The notes under the pieces: model-generated | The model's database searches: none | What the model was told of the DNA's origin: nothing | Seen by the model: the letters and a program-made list of their open reading frames with translations, nothing else | Program-made: the position numbers and the translations under genes | Source: Bacillus sp. AFS088145 | Lineage (GTDB): Bacteria; Bacillota; Bacilli; Bacillales; Bacillaceae_G | Direction of reading: 5' to 3' | Assembly: GCF_002564465.1 (NCBI RefSeq) | Contig: NZ_NUUX01000008.1 | Span: 39,953 to 103,952, forward strand | DNA: 64,000 nucleotides | In this document: positions 37,492 through 48,155 of the stretch, in pieces | How the letters are laid out: each line of letters begins with the position of its first letter | How positions within the stretch are numbered: the stretch's first letter is position 1

Positions 37492-38595
37492 TTACTTAAT
37501 TAAATTTCCTCTTTCATTTGCTACTACAATTTCACCAGACTTAATTTTGTTAAATACATCATTAACTTTTGTTAAAGTATCAGAACTTAAGTTTGGATTT
37601 TCTTTTGGTAAACCAATTCCATCATTTTTTGCATCGTAAGTTAAAGTTTGTCCACCAGGGAATTTTTTATCTTTTTCAGCTTTAACCATATCAGAAGCTG
37701 CTTTTGCAACACCTTTCATAGCTGAAGTTAAAATTACAGATTTGTTATCTTTATAAACACCATCAGCGTACTGATCTACGTCTACACCAACAACCCAAAC
37801 TTCTTTACCACTAGCTACTCTGTTTTTAGCTTCAGTAATAGCACCTTGTCCTACTCCACCTGCTGCAGCGAAAATCGCTTTAACGCCGCGGTCATACATT
37901 TGAGCTGCAATTTGTTGACCTGCAGCTTTGTCTGTAAAGCTTCCAGAATAAACTACGTTATTAGCTTTTAAAGAAATGCTTGTTCCAAGGTTTTCGTTTG
38001 CATATTTAATACCTTGTTGGAATCCCCAGTTATATTTTTGAACTGCTGGAATTTCCATACCACCGATAAATCCAACATCACCAGTTTTTAATTGAACTGC
38101 TGTTGCAATACCAGCTAGGTAGCCAGCTTCATGTTCTGAGAAGAAAATTGAAACTGTGTTATTTTTTACATTTGGAGTAAAATCTTTAGCTGTGTGTGGA
38201 GTACCATCGATAATTACAAATTTGTCATCTTTATATTTATCTTGCGCTTTGTTAATTGCTGTTTCAAATTTATAACCAGGAGTTATGATAAATTGAAACC
38301 CTGCATCATTTAAGTTTCCGATTTCTTTTAAGTAATCTGCTTCAGTTTCACCAGCAGGTTTTAAGTATTTTGTATCTTGCTTAAGATTGAAACCTAAATC
38401 TTTAGCTCCAGCTTGGATCCCTTCCCAAGTACCTTGGTTAAATGACTTATCATCAATCGTACCAGAGTCAGTTACCATACCTACTTTAAATGCGCCTTTT
38501 GCGTCTTTTGTATCTCCACCTTTACCACAAGCACCTAAAATTGTACCTGCAGCTAAGGCCATTGAAAGAACAAGACCAGCTTTTTTCATCTTCAT
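37492..38595 (-). CDS. nupN: BMP family nucleoside-binding lipoprotein (NupN/YufN type)
   Basis: A 367-residue solute-binding lipoprotein. The signal peptide ends at the lipobox LGAC with Cys23 (MKMKKAGLVLSMALAAGTI before it). The mature part is a BMP/Med-type domain with KVGMVTDSGTIDDKSFNQGTW, GDVGFIGGMEIPAVQKY and AAAGGVGQGAI. It captures purine nucleosides for NupOPQ. It is the first gene of the operon; its leader holds a perfect 17-bp palindrome. GGGGGC precedes the ATG. Confidence 0.93.
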   Translation of the reverse strand: MKMKKAGLVLSMALAAGTILGACGKGGDTKDAKGAFKVGMVTDSGTIDDKSFNQGTWEGIQAGAKDLGFNLKQDTKYLKPAGETEADYLKEIGNLNDAGFQFIITPGYKFETAINKAQDKYKDDKFVIIDGTPHTAKDFTPNVKNNTVSIFFSEHEAGYLAGIATAVQLKTGDVGFIGGMEIPAVQKYNWGFQQGIKYANENLGTSISLKANNVVYSGSFTDKAAGQQIAAQMYDRGVKAIFAAAGGVGQGAITEAKNRVASGKEVWVVGVDVDQYADGVYKDNKSVILTSAMKGVAKAASDMVKAEKDKKFPGGQTLTYDAKNDGIGLPKENPNLSSDTLTKVNDVFNKIKSGEIVVANERGNLIK

Positions 38596-38648
38596 AAAAA
38601 TTTTGCCCCCTTAAATTTTTATTTACATTTGTACTAGCTTGGTTTATA

Positions 38649-38665
38649 ATCGTTAACTTAACGAT
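38649..38665 (-). promoter_or_regulatory. Perfect 17-bp palindrome in the nupN leader (candidate operator)
   Basis: ATCGTTAACTTAACGAT is an 8-1-8 perfect inverted repeat 54 bp before the nupN start. A possible sigma-A promoter (TTGTTT, 17 bases, TTATTA) lies just upstream, putting the palindrome near the transcript start, where a repressor would block initiation. Confidence 0.5.
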
Positions 38666-38712
38666 CCACCTCCCTAATAATTTAATGAAATTTCAGTAAA
38701 CAATATTTAAAA

Positions 38713-38753
38713 ACCAGCCAAAACTTATTTTTCGTAAATATTATTTTGGCTAT
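38713..38753 (-). terminator. Hairpin after the GntR regulator gene
   Basis: AGCCAAAA pairs with TTTTGGCT across a long A/T-rich loop, followed on the minus strand by GGTTTTTAAAT. Confidence 0.5.
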
Positions 38754-38758
38754 ACAAT

Positions 38759-39484
38759 TTAATTTCTTTTTCTTAATACATTAAAGCTGAACTGATCCGC
38801 TCTGAAGTAATTATAAGAATGTAAAACTGCACGGTTTAAATCGTCAAAATGTAACTGTTCGATTAATAATAATGAAACATCTGGTTCACACTGTAATAAA
38901 GGAGAAACTTTATCGTGATAACCTATAGGTTCAATTCTTCCACTTGAATATTCAATATTTCGACCAGTTTCTTTTTTAATGAATGTGAAGAACGAATGAT
39001 CTTCATAGGACGGAACCTGTTTAAAATAATTAGTCGGTAATTTATCAATGCAATAAACTACAGGTTCACCATTTGCTGTTCGAATTCTTTCTACTACGTG
39101 CATACGATCATCTTCAGTGATTGTGAAACTTTTTAAATCATCTTTCGTAGGAACTAATAGTTTAGAAGATAGAAAGATTGTACCAGGCTCTTTACCTGCA
39201 TCAACAATCATTTCTGAGACACTACTTAATTGTTCAATGCCTGTCCTAAAAATTGGTTTCGGTTTCACAAATGTACCGACTCCGTGTCTTCTAACTAAGA
39301 TATTTTCTTCTTCTAAGACTCTTAATGCTTCTCTTAATGTTGCTCTTGATACTCCAAAGATTTTAGATAACTCATACTCTGATGGTAACTTATGATGTGG
39401 CAAGTAAATACCATTCTCAATATCTTGTTTTATTCGATCCATCACTTGGAGATAAAGTAATCTGGTGTCTGTTTTAATCTTCAT
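38759..39484 (-). CDS. ymfC: GntR/HutC family transcriptional regulator (YmfC-like)
   Basis: A 241-residue repressor. The winged HTH is at about 5-75 (LPSEYELSKIFGVSRATLREALRVLEEENILVRRHGVGTFV), and a UTRA ligand-binding domain follows from about 95 to the C-terminus. YmfC lies next to spoIIIE in B. subtilis too. Being directly upstream of nupN in the same direction, it is the likely regulator of the nucleoside transporter. A good sigma-A promoter and a candidate operator precede it. Confidence 0.85.
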   Translation of the reverse strand: MKIKTDTRLLYLQVMDRIKQDIENGIYLPHHKLPSEYELSKIFGVSRATLREALRVLEEENILVRRHGVGTFVKPKPIFRTGIEQLSSVSEMIVDAGKEPGTIFLSSKLLVPTKDDLKSFTITEDDRMHVVERIRTANGEPVVYCIDKLPTNYFKQVPSYEDHSFFTFIKKETGRNIEYSSGRIEPIGYHDKVSPLLQCEPDVSLLLIEQLHFDDLNRAVLHSYNYFRADQFSFNVLRKRN

Positions 39485-39510
39485 TTCCCATCCCCCAAAC
39501 TTCGGATTTC

Positions 39511-39579
39511 AGACATCAGTTGTTAGACATCTGTCGTATAATCCTTCTTTACTATACTGTTATTTTTTACTCATTTCAA
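39511..39579 (-). promoter_or_regulatory. Promoter and candidate operator of the GntR gene
   Basis: On the minus strand TTGAAA, a 17-base spacer and TATAGT form a sigma-A promoter (39551-39579). Just downstream at 39511-39536 the motif AGATGTCT/GATGTCTG is repeated, with the dyad GACA-GA-TGTC. This position fits autoregulation. The rest of the 408-bp gap holds only the spoIIIE terminator. Confidence 0.5.
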
Positions 39580-39640
39580 CACTTTTTTGTAAACGCTTTA
39601 TTTTTTATTACGTTCATGAATCATTTGTTTATATTTAACA

Positions 39641-39702
39641 AAAAAAAACTCTTATAATCTACCGTTCCACTTAGTGAAAAAGCTAGATTATAAGAGTTTT
39701 TG
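39641..39702. terminator. Strong terminator downstream of spoIIIE
   Basis: AAAACTCTTATAATCTA pairs perfectly with TAGATTATAAGAGTTTT. It lies 190 bp past the spoIIIE stop and upstream of the GntR promoter, and could act on both strands. Confidence 0.7.
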
Positions 39703-39892
39703 ATTATCGTAAATATAAATCATTTCTCCATAATAATGCTTTTTCCCCATAGTATTGCAAATATTGGTTGCAATGTAGAAACTTCCGACCCATTATGTCG
39801 ATATTATATGAGGACTATCAATTTATCTGAAGAAATAATATCATTCTATGTCTAAAAATGTCAATAATGTTTCGACAATTTTTTCTTTTTGT

Positions 39893-42280
39893 TTAAGACA
39901 AGGCTTGCTCATCTTCTATTGGTTTACTAATTAATACTTCCCTAGGTTTACTACCTTCATACGGACCAACTATACCATTATCTTCCATCGCATCAATTAA
40001 TCTTGCTGCTCTTGTATAACCAATTCTAAATCTTCTTTGTAGTAGTGATACTGAGGCTGATTGCATATTTGTTACTAACTCAACAGCTTCATTATAGAGA
40101 TCATCATTTACCTCGGATTTTCCATCTTTTTCCTCTTTTACCATCATTTCTTCTTGGTATTGAGCCTTTTGTTGAGAGATTGAAAACTCGACTACTCTTT
40201 CAACTTCATCATCAGATAAAAATGCTCCTTGTACTCGGATTGGTTTAGATGCACCGATTGGTTGATATAACATATCTCCTCTTCCTAATAGTTTTTCTGC
40301 TCCACCAGTATCAAGAATTGTACGAGAATCTGTTTGAGAAGATACACTAAAAGCAATTCGAGAAGGTATATTTGCTTTAATGACACCCGTGATAACGTCA
40401 ACAGACGGTCGTTGTGTAGCAATAATTAAGTGGATACCCGCTGCACGAGCCATTTGAGCTAATCTAGTGATAGAATCTTCCACGTCACTCGAAGCTACCA
40501 TCATTAAGTCCGCTAACTCATCAACAATCACGACGATAAATGGTAATAAAGGTTGTTTGGAATCAGTCATCGTATTATTTTGTTTAGTTAATTCGTTAAA
40601 ACCTTCGATATTTCTAGTACCTGAATGAGAAAAAAGCTCATATCTTCTTTCCATTTCACTAACAACTTTTCGTAACGCTTGTGAAGCCTTTTTAGGGTTT
40701 GTTACAACCGGAGTTAGCAAATGAGGAATACCATTATAAACATTCAATTCAACCATCTTCGGATCGATTAGCATTAGCTTTACTTCAGATGGTTTTGCAT
40801 TCATTAGGATACTAACAATGATTCCATTTATACATACACTTTTCCCACTACCTGTCGCCCCAGCAACTAGTAAATGAGGCATTTTATTAAGCTCAGCAAA
40901 TACAGCATCACCGGCAATATCTTTTCCTAACGATACAGCTAATGGATTTTGTAATTTCGGATTTTTTGCTTCGAGAACTTCTCTAAGTAATACAGTCGTT
41001 ATATTCGTATTAGGAACTTCAATTCCTACTGCAGATTTACCTGGAATTGGAGCTTCAATACGAATGTCTTTTGCTGCAAGTGCAAGTGCTAAATCATCAC
41101 TAAGATTTACAATACGACTAACTTTTACCCCTGCTTCAGGGTATACTTCATATTTTGTTACCGCTGGTCCATGATGTACTTTTGTTACTGTAGCCTTTAC
41201 ACCAAAACTTTGAAATGTTCTTTCAAGCTTGTCCGCATTTTCCTTTAGTTTAGATTCATTTTCACGTTTTTTAGTACCCTTTGGGTAGGCCAATAAATCC
41301 ATTGATGGCAATACGTAATCTACCTTATCATCAATTCCTACTTCTGCAACTGGCAATTCGATTGACTGATCGTCTTCCTCTGCAAAACGCGCCTGGATTT
41401 GATTTGAATTATTTGCGGTGATTAATTCTGGTTCCTTAGGTGGCTGGTATGTAGGAGAATATTCGATTTGAATTTCTTTTTTCGGCTCGATGATCTCATC
41501 TTCATATGAATTTTTAACTTGGTAATTTAAACTATTACCAGTAGACACTTCTTCATGATCATTGTCTTCATATGAATCTTTCCTTGTTTTTCTCTTTTGC
41601 TTAGCCTCAGCTCGTCTACTAGTAGTTTTTTGTTCACGACCACGTTTCCAGAAATTTGTAAAATCCTTCCAACTATCTGAAATTAAATTTCTTACTTTTG
41701 GCATTATATATTGATATACATAACCACCAAGTGGCTTACCAGTAATAAATAAAACACCCGCAACAATTGCAATGATTCCGAATAGAATCGCACCGGTTCG
41801 ATCAAATAAGAAATATAAAACTGCAAAAAGTATCGCTCCAATCATACCTCCACCAAGATCCACCGTACTAATTTTGCCTTTGGCTTCAATTAAAAATAAA
41901 TCTAGCGTACTTTTTATGACAGATTGATCATGAAATTGATTATTTTTTGCTAATAAATCAAATAGAGTAACATGACTAAACATCAATATACTAAAGAAGA
42001 TTAACAATCCACCAATCGTAATACTCGAAACAAATGGAGGTCTTTTTCGATAAATTATGCTATATGCAGATAAACCGATGATAAAAAGAAAACTAAGCAT
42101 GTACCATTCCCCAAAGAAGAATCTCAAGAATAATACAAAGGCTTTACCTACAATACCAAGCTTTAATATTGTTACGATTGATAGTGCTAAAAATATTAAT
42201 CCACTAATTTCATACCATATTGAACCATTGCCACTTACTGATTTTCGAGCTTTTGACTTTTGCTGCTTCTGCTTTGCCAT
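39893..42280 (-). CDS. spoIIIE: DNA translocase SpoIIIE/FtsK
   Basis: A 795-residue membrane-anchored DNA pump that moves the chromosome into the forespore and clears trapped DNA at septa. Four or five membrane helices occupy about 25-190, followed by a charged linker. The RecA-like motor has Walker A GATGSGKS and Walker [14 protein letters not shown]. The C-terminal winged-helix gamma domain ([18 protein letters not shown]) reads SRS/KOPS sequences. The start ATG at 42280 follows GGGGGTG; an upstream in-frame start lacks a site. Confidence 0.96.
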   Translation of the reverse strand: MAKQKQQKSKARKSVSGNGSIWYEISGLIFLALSIVTILKLGIVGKAFVLFLRFFFGEWYMLSFLFIIGLSAYSIIYRKRPPFVSSITIGGLLIFFSILMFSHVTLFDLLAKNNQFHDQSVIKSTLDLFLIEAKGKISTVDLGGGMIGAILFAVLYFLFDRTGAILFGIIAIVAGVLFITGKPLGGYVYQYIMPKVRNLISDSWKDFTNFWKRGREQKTTSRRAEAKQKRKTRKDSYEDNDHEEVSTGNSLNYQVKNSYEDEIIEPKKEIQIEYSPTYQPPKEPELITANNSNQIQARFAEEDDQSIELPVAEVGIDDKVDYVLPSMDLLAYPKGTKKRENESKLKENADKLERTFQSFGVKATVTKVHHGPAVTKYEVYPEAGVKVSRIVNLSDDLALALAAKDIRIEAPIPGKSAVGIEVPNTNITTVLLREVLEAKNPKLQNPLAVSLGKDIAGDAVFAELNKMPHLLVAGATGSGKSVCINGIIVSILMNAKPSEVKLMLIDPKMVELNVYNGIPHLLTPVVTNPKKASQALRKVVSEMERRYELFSHSGTRNIEGFNELTKQNNTMTDSKQPLLPFIVVIVDELADLMMVASSDVEDSITRLAQMARAAGIHLIIATQRPSVDVITGVIKANIPSRIAFSVSSQTDSRTILDTGGAEKLLGRGDMLYQPIGASKPIRVQGAFLSDDEVERVVEFSISQQKAQYQEEMMVKEEKDGKSEVNDDLYNEAVELVTNMQSASVSLLQRRFRIGYTRAARLIDAMEDNGIVGPYEGSKPREVLISKPIEDEQALS

Positions 42281-42314
42281 GTAATTCACCCCCATCAAAA
42301 TTTGCAGATTCGCC

Positions 42315-42344
42315 AAAGAAAGCAGCCTTTTGGCTGCTTTCTTA
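42315..42344 (-). terminator. tepA-ylzJ terminator
   Basis: AAGAAAGCAGCC pairs with GGCTGCTTTCTT around AAAA, directly before spoIIIE. Confidence 0.75.
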
Positions 42345-42403
42345 AATTGAATTTATTATAACATATCAGAACATATGTTTACCATGTATTGTTAATAATT
42401 ACC

Positions 42404-42616
42404 TCAAGTTGGAAGAACTAAAATTCTTTGGCCTGGTGTATATTGCATAAAATGCTGCGGATCGGTACTTACAATTCTTTTAATTTCAAAAGCTGTACCC
42501 CCAACACTATCAACCAACATGGGAACACCATTGTATTCCAAAAACTGCTGCGATGTGTATTCTTGTTGATCAACAGGAAAAATCGATTCAATTGGCATTA
42601 TTGTATAAAGAATCAA
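42404..42616 (-). CDS. ylzJ: YlzJ-like small protein
   Basis: A 70-residue protein of the YlzJ family ([16 protein letters not shown] start, ending in GQRILVLPT). Function is unknown; the gene sits between tepA and spoIIIE in Bacillus. Its ATG overlaps the end of tepA by 4 bases, so translation is coupled. No catalytic motif is visible. Confidence 0.85.
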   Translation of the reverse strand: MILYTIMPIESIFPVDQQEYTSQQFLEYNGVPMLVDSVGGTAFEIKRIVSTDPQHFMQYTPGQRILVLPT

Positions 42617-43368
42617 AATTCATTCTCCTCTTTATTAAACTTTTCTTTTCGTTCGTCAATTAATTCCTGCAACTTACTTAGTGCTTGCCCAATCCCACCT
42701 ACATCATCAATTAGTCCATATTTTACCGCATCTCCACCGACTACATTAGAGCCGATATCTCTTGTTAAATTACCTTTTGTAAACATTAATTCCTTGAAAC
42801 GTTCTTCCGTAATATTCGAATGCTTCGTAACAAAACGAGTTACCCTTTCTTGCATTTTATCAAGATATTCAAATGTTTGAGGTACACCAATTACTAAACC
42901 AGTTAATCGAATTGGATGAATCGTCATTGTTGCCGTTTCAGCAATAAATGAGAAGTCAGTACTTACTGCAATTGGTACTCCGATACTATGTCCACCGCCT
43001 AAAACGATTGATACAGTAGGTTTCGTTAATGTTGCAATCATTTCTGAAATCGCAAGGCCTGCTTCCACATCTCCACCGACAGTATTTAGAACAATCAATA
43101 ATCCTTCAATCTTAGGATTTTGTTCAATTGCCACTAATTGCGGGATTAAATGCTCATATTTAGTTGTCTTATTTTGAGGTGGTAATGCCACATGCCCTTC
43201 AATTTGTCCAATTATCGTTAGACAATGGATTTTTGAATCATTGCTTGCTGGAACATTTGTTTGTCCTAATTGCTGAATTTTTTCAACAATGCTCATATCC
43301 TTTTGATCACTTGGCTTTGGAGGTGCATCTTCGTTTGGAATAGGTGTTTCATTATTTGAATTTGTCAA
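42613..43368 (-). CDS. tepA: ClpP-like translocation-enhancing protein TepA
   Basis: A 251-residue member of the ClpP/crotonase superfamily known as TepA (YmfB). The serine nucleophile lies in [12 protein letters not shown], with the His in TIHPIRLTG; the order matches ClpP-like peptidases. In Bacillus it has been linked to protein secretion and to degrading spore SASP proteins at germination. A TTG 8 bases after AGGGGG is chosen as the start; the ATG further upstream lies at the site itself. Confidence 0.88.
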   Translation of the reverse strand: MTNSNNETPIPNEDAPPKPSDQKDMSIVEKIQQLGQTNVPASNDSKIHCLTIIGQIEGHVALPPQNKTTKYEHLIPQLVAIEQNPKIEGLLIVLNTVGGDVEAGLAISEMIATLTKPTVSIVLGGGHSIGVPIAVSTDFSFIAETATMTIHPIRLTGLVIGVPQTFEYLDKMQERVTRFVTKHSNITEERFKELMFTKGNLTRDIGSNVVGGDAVKYGLIDDVGGIGQALSKLQELIDERKEKFNKEENEF

Positions 43369-43464
43369 AACGGTTCCCCCTATCATTTTTCATACAAGTT
43401 AGTATGTGAAAATAATAAGGAAATCATACCCATCTTGGATTAAGAAATACCTCGCAATTTAAAA

Positions 43465-45135
43465 TTATACTTCCATTAATATTGGAAGAATCATGGGTCT
43501 TCTTTTTGTTTCTTCATATAAGTAAGCGCTTAATCCATCTCTTATTGAATTTTTTAATAATGTCCATTCAATTTGATCGTTCTGTAGCATTTTTTGTGTA
43601 ATGTCTTTTACAATTTCAGTTGATCTAGTTATTAATTTTTCGGACTCACGAACATATACAAAGCCACGAGTGATGATTTCTGGACCAGATATGATTGCTT
43701 TCTTTTGCTTGTTAAACGTTACCACAACGATTAAAATTCCATCTTGAGAAAGTAGCTTACGATCACGTAATACGATATTTCCAACATCACCGACACCAAT
43801 TCCGTCAATTAAAACGTTGCCAACTTCAATTTTTTCAGTACGAGAAGCTTGACCATTTTTAAACGAAACGATGTCCCCTTTTTCAATAATGAAAATATCT
43901 TCTTTTGATATCCCTACTTCTTCTGCAATATGTGAATGTGCTTTTTGCATTCGATATTCACCATGAACTGGTATGAAATATTTTGGCTTCATCAATTCAA
44001 GCATTAATTTTAATTCTTCTTCATAGCCATGGCCAGATACATGTACCTTCTTATAACCATAAATAACATTTGCACCCGCTCTAAATAATAGATTAACAGA
44101 AGTTGAAACTAACATTTCATTTCCTGGAATAGCTGTTGCCGCCATTAGTACAGTATCACCTTTTCGAATTGAAACTTGTTTATGCGTACCTTTAGCAATT
44201 TTTGAAAGGGCTGCCATCGGTTCTCCTTGTGTACCTGTTGTAAGGATGACAATATCTCTTTCTTTATAATTATCTGTATCCACAACTGAAATCATTAAAT
44301 CATCAGGAATCGATAAATAATCTAATTCCTTCGCTAGTTCAATCGATTTCATCATACTACTTCCGACTACTGCTAGTTTTCTACCAGAAGCTACACTTGC
44401 ATCAATAACCTGTTGGATCCGATATATATTTGAAGAAAAGCAAGCTACTAAAACTCTTCCTTTTGCAAACATTATTTCTTTTTTAATTTCTTCCGATACT
44501 TTCTTCTCAGAACCCGAAAACCCTTGCCTTTCTGCGTTTGTGCTATCAGATAGCAAACATAAGACACCTTTATCTCCTATTAATGCTAGTTTACCTAAAT
44601 CAGCACCTGGATAAGGACTTTTCGATTGATCAAATTTGAAGTCTCCAGTAAAAACGACCGCACCTTGTGGTGTATTTACACAAAATCCAAATGAATCAGG
44701 AATACTGTGAGTAGTCCTAAAAAAACTAATTGAACTATTTTCAAATGTTAATAAAGTAGTTTCGTCATATAGTTCCAATTGCTCAAGGTTTTTAATACCC
44801 TTTTCACTTAATTTTTCCCTTATAAATAAATAAGCTAATTTATTCGTGTAAAACTTTACTTGTGGAAGTTTATTCATAATATATGGAATCGCACCAATAT
44901 GATCTTCATGTCCATGTGTTATAAAAACACCTACTATTTTATGTGCGTTTTTCTCTAAATAACTTACATCAGGTATAACATGATCTATTCCGTACATTTC
45001 TTGGTCAGGAAATTTTAATCCTGCATCTAACACATAAATCAATTCACCAACTTCGACAATATACATGTTTTTTCCGATTTCACCTACCCCACCAAGGGCA
45101 AAAACTTTTACTTGTTCCTTCATTTCCTTCACCAC
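43465..45135 (-). CDS. rnjB: Ribonuclease J (RnjB-type)
   Basis: A 556-residue beta-CASP metallo-beta-lactamase ribonuclease. HGHEDHIGA provides the metal-binding motif, followed by TGDFKFDQ, CLLSDSTNA and the C-terminal PVHGEYRM motif. RNase J enzymes act as 5'-exonucleases and endonucleases in mRNA turnover. The position upstream of tepA and downstream of dapA is that of rnjB (ymfA) in B. subtilis. The start is GTG, 8 bases after AGGAGG; an ATG 12 bases later lacks a strong site. Confidence 0.93.
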   Translation of the reverse strand: MVKEMKEQVKVFALGGVGEIGKNMYIVEVGELIYVLDAGLKFPDQEMYGIDHVIPDVSYLEKNAHKIVGVFITHGHEDHIGAIPYIMNKLPQVKFYTNKLAYLFIREKLSEKGIKNLEQLELYDETTLLTFENSSISFFRTTHSIPDSFGFCVNTPQGAVVFTGDFKFDQSKSPYPGADLGKLALIGDKGVLCLLSDSTNAERQGFSGSEKKVSEEIKKEIMFAKGRVLVACFSSNIYRIQQVIDASVASGRKLAVVGSSMMKSIELAKELDYLSIPDDLMISVVDTDNYKERDIVILTTGTQGEPMAALSKIAKGTHKQVSIRKGDTVLMAATAIPGNEMLVSTSVNLLFRAGANVIYGYKKVHVSGHGYEEELKLMLELMKPKYFIPVHGEYRMQKAHSHIAEEVGISKEDIFIIEKGDIVSFKNGQASRTEKIEVGNVLIDGIGVGDVGNIVLRDRKLLSQDGILIVVVTFNKQKKAIISGPEIITRGFVYVRESEKLITRSTEIVKDITQKMLQNDQIEWTLLKNSIRDGLSAYLYEETKRRPMILPILMEV

Positions 45136-45576
45136 AACCTGTTCCTCCTAGTAAGTTCTTTAAATTTACAGACCGTTCAAAATCTTACAAACATTATATC
45201 CTAGTCCGAACAGGTAAAACAAGATACATTCTTCCTTAAATAGGAAAATCGGATTACTTTGGGGATGTATTTTTAATCATTTTTTAACGCTCAGGTTGTT
45301 AAAGCTAATTTTAAAAAGGAAAATTCTTATTTCCACTTCATCTTTCTACTTAACATAGGAGTTAAGATTACTTGAATTAAGCGATAAAAAGATGGGTTAC
45401 CTTTGACTTCTTAATAAACCAATTAATAGATCTTTCTAAGATGAGAAAATGACAAAGTTAGCTCTAGGGGTGTTGTTAAAAAAGTGTCTTTATTGAATTT
45501 CTTTATTTTGTAGTAATTGAATGGTCAATTATTGCTTATTGCTGGAATATGAATAGGTTAGAAAAGGAGGACTGAT
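45136..45576. other. Intergenic gap between divergent rnjB and laccase genes
   Basis: About 440 bp, A/T-rich, with no frame, tRNA or strong hairpin that I can support. It must hold the two divergent promoters. I could not find a sigma-K consensus before the laccase. Confidence 0.5.
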
Positions 45577-47148
45577 ATGAATTTTAATGACAGAGAGCCG
45601 CCAAAAATGAATCTTTCTAAATTCGTTGATGAACTACCCATTCCACCAATTTTAAAACCTCGCTGGAAAGATCATTTTTATACTTATTATGAAGTAACGA
45701 TGAAGGAGTTTAAGCAATCGCTCCATAGTGAGTTAAATGACTCAACTGTTTGGGGGTATGAAGGAAGCTATCCTGGACCTACAATTAAAGTAGAGCAAGG
45801 TGAAATCGTGTTTATTAAATGGATCAATGATCTCCCGGACAAACACCTGTTTCCGATAGATTATACTGTTCATGGTGCTCAAAAAGATGTCCCTCATGTA
45901 AGGACAGTTGTACATTTACATGGTGCTTGTGTTGAACCTGAAAGCGATGGCTATCCTGAAGCTTGGTTTACAAAAGATTATAAACAAGTTGGTCGTTATT
46001 TTAGAAAGCAAGTATATCGATATGATAATTGCAATTGTGCATCTACGCTTTGGTACCATGATCATGCACTCGGTATTACAAGGCTTAATATTTATGCTGG
46101 CTTAGCAGGATTCTATCTAATTAGTGATCAAAAGGAAAGTTCATTTAATTTACCGAATGGGAAATATGATTTGCCACTATTGATACAAGATAAAAGTTTT
46201 AATCACGATGGTTCACTTTATTATCCAGAACAACCAGAACAACCAGATCAACCAATCAAAGAACTACAAATGTCTATTATCCCTGAATTTATTGGTGATA
46301 CAGTAATCGTGAATGGTAAAGTTCATCCTTATTTAAAAGTTGAACCAAGAAAATATCGATTTAGGTTATTAAACGGTTCTAATTCACGCTTTTTTCGATT
46401 TAAGCTTGATTCTGGTCAACTTATGTATCAAATCGCAACTGAGCGTGGATTCATGCAGCATCCGATTGGAATAAATGAGCTCATGTTATCACCTGCAGAA
46501 CGAGCAGAAGTAATCATCGATTTTACTAATCTTGAAGGTAAGAAGATTATTATGCAGAATGATGCTCCTACCCCATTTCCATCTGGAAAACCTGTTGATG
46601 AAAATACGGGAACTGTGATGCAATTTCTAGTTTCATTGCCATTGTCAAACGTGGATACGAGTATGATACCAGCTAATATGGTGACTATTCCAAAAATAAA
46701 TGAACAGTCTGCTTCAATTAAGCGATACTTAACATTAGATCACAGGTTGGATCAGTATGGACGAGAAATTATGTTATTGGATAATAAACATTGGGATGCC
46801 CCCATTACAGAAAATCCGAAATTGGGAACGACCGAAATATGGTATTTAATTAACTTAACGCCAGATGCTCATCCTATCCATCTCCACTTAATTGATTTCC
46901 AAATCTTAGATCGAAGAAACTTTGATGTAGAAAAGTATAAAAAGGAAAGGATCATTCATTACACAGATCCACCGACTCCACCAAAGCCACAAGAATGTGG
47001 TTGGAAGGATACAGTTCAAGCTAATCCAAATCAAGTAACTAGAATAATTATGAGGTTTGGGCCATTCACAGGATTATATGTTTGGCACTGTCATATGTTG
47101 GAACACGAGGACTATGAAATGATGAGACCATTTATTGTGATTCATTAG
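45577..47148 (+). CDS. cotA: CotA-type spore coat laccase (multicopper oxidase)
   Basis: A 523-residue multicopper oxidase very like B. subtilis CotA (513 aa). The four copper-binding motifs are present: HLHG, WYHDHALG, HPIHLHL and HCHMLEHEDYEMM, the last carrying the T1 Cys-centre triad with axial Met. CotA oxidises phenolics and bilirubin and makes brown spore pigment in the outer coat. No signal peptide is seen, as for CotA, which is made in the mother cell. AAAAGGAGG lies before the ATG. It is the only plus-strand gene of its region and has a shared terminator with dapA. Confidence 0.93.
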   Translation: MNFNDREPPKMNLSKFVDELPIPPILKPRWKDHFYTYYEVTMKEFKQSLHSELNDSTVWGYEGSYPGPTIKVEQGEIVFIKWINDLPDKHLFPIDYTVHGAQKDVPHVRTVVHLHGACVEPESDGYPEAWFTKDYKQVGRYFRKQVYRYDNCNCASTLWYHDHALGITRLNIYAGLAGFYLISDQKESSFNLPNGKYDLPLLIQDKSFNHDGSLYYPEQPEQPDQPIKELQMSIIPEFIGDTVIVNGKVHPYLKVEPRKYRFRLLNGSNSRFFRFKLDSGQLMYQIATERGFMQHPIGINELMLSPAERAEVIIDFTNLEGKKIIMQNDAPTPFPSGKPVDENTGTVMQFLVSLPLSNVDTSMIPANMVTIPKINEQSASIKRYLTLDHRLDQYGREIMLLDNKHWDAPITENPKLGTTEIWYLINLTPDAHPIHLHLIDFQILDRRNFDVEKYKKERIIHYTDPPTPPKPQECGWKDTVQANPNQVTRIIMRFGPFTGLYVWHCHMLEHEDYEMMRPFIVIH

Positions 47149-47187
47149 GAATATTCTGTTTTTTTGAGGATGAGTCCATAGATTAAT

Positions 47188-47240
47188 AAAAACCACTTAC
47201 GCCATCCAAATTAATCGGATTATTTGTAAGTGGTTTTGTT
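47188..47240. terminator. Bidirectional terminator between cotA and dapA
   Basis: AAAACCACTTAC pairs with GTAAGTGGTTTT across a 20-nt loop, just past both stop codons. Confidence 0.8.
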
Positions 47241-47241
47241 A

Positions 47242-48135
47242 TTAATTACTTTGTAATGCTTCGTCTAATTTATTTATTAATATACCGATTGTTGTGCGTT
47301 CAGCTTCTGAAAGTGGTACAAGCGGTAAACGAACTCCACCAACATCTAAACCTTTCATTTGTAAAGCTGTTTTGATTGGACCTGGGCTTGGAGCCATGAA
47401 GAATCCTTCAAATAATGGTAATAGTTTACGGTGTAAGAATTGTGCTTTAGCCATATCTCCTGTGAAGAAGCTTTCAGCTAATTGCTGCATTTCATTTCCT
47501 AACACGTGTGATGCAACTGAAACCGTTCCCTTTGAGCCAATTGCAAATGCAGGAAGTGTTAGGCCGTCGTCACCACAGTATAATTCAAAATCTTCAGGAG
47601 TACGGTCAATAATTTCTGTCATTATGCTTAAGTTACCAGTCGCATCTTTAATTGCAACTACATTCGAAATTTCTGCTAATCTTACAACTGTATCTACAGT
47701 AAGGCTAGCAACTGTTCTACCTGGTACATTATATAACATTACAGGCAGTTCAGTACTTTCAGCTGCCGCTTTAAAGTGTTGATATAGGCCTTCTTGGTTC
47801 GGTTTATTATAATAAGGCACAACTACCATTATTGCATCTACACCTAAAGCAGAAACCTTTTTCGTTAATTCAACTGTTTCACGAGTATTATTACTTCCTG
47901 TACCCGCGATTACTGGTACTCTTCCAGCTGCAGTTGAAACAACTTGGCTAATTAAAGCTAACTTTTCTTCAGAAGTTAACGTTGGAGATTCTCCAGTTGT
48001 TCCACAAACTACGATAGAATCAGTACCATTCTCAATTAAGTAGTTCACCAGTTTTGTTGTTTTTGCGAAATCAATATTTCCTTTTGAGTCAAAAGGTGTT
48101 ACCATCGCTGTTGAAATTTTACCAAATCTACTCAT
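47242..48135 (-). CDS. dapA: 4-hydroxy-tetrahydrodipicolinate synthase
   Basis: A 297-residue TIM-barrel aldolase condensing pyruvate with aspartate semialdehyde. GTTGESPTL binds the substrate, Tyr is in LYNVPGRT, and the Schiff-base Lys is in VVAIKDATGN. It feeds both lysine/cell wall synthesis and dipicolinate, whose synthase genes dpaA and dpaB lie upstream. It is last in the asd-dapG-dapA cluster, 20 bp after dapG. Confidence 0.97.
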   Translation of the reverse strand: MSRFGKISTAMVTPFDSKGNIDFAKTTKLVNYLIENGTDSIVVCGTTGESPTLTSEEKLALISQVVSTAAGRVPVIAGTGSNNTRETVELTKKVSALGVDAIMVVVPYYNKPNQEGLYQHFKAAAESTELPVMLYNVPGRTVASLTVDTVVRLAEISNVVAIKDATGNLSIMTEIIDRTPEDFELYCGDDGLTLPAFAIGSKGTVSVASHVLGNEMQQLAESFFTGDMAKAQFLHRKLLPLFEGFFMAPSPGPIKTALQMKGLDVGGVRLPLVPLSEAERTTIGILINKLDEALQSN

Positions 48136-48155
48136 TGTTCCACTCCGATCAAATA

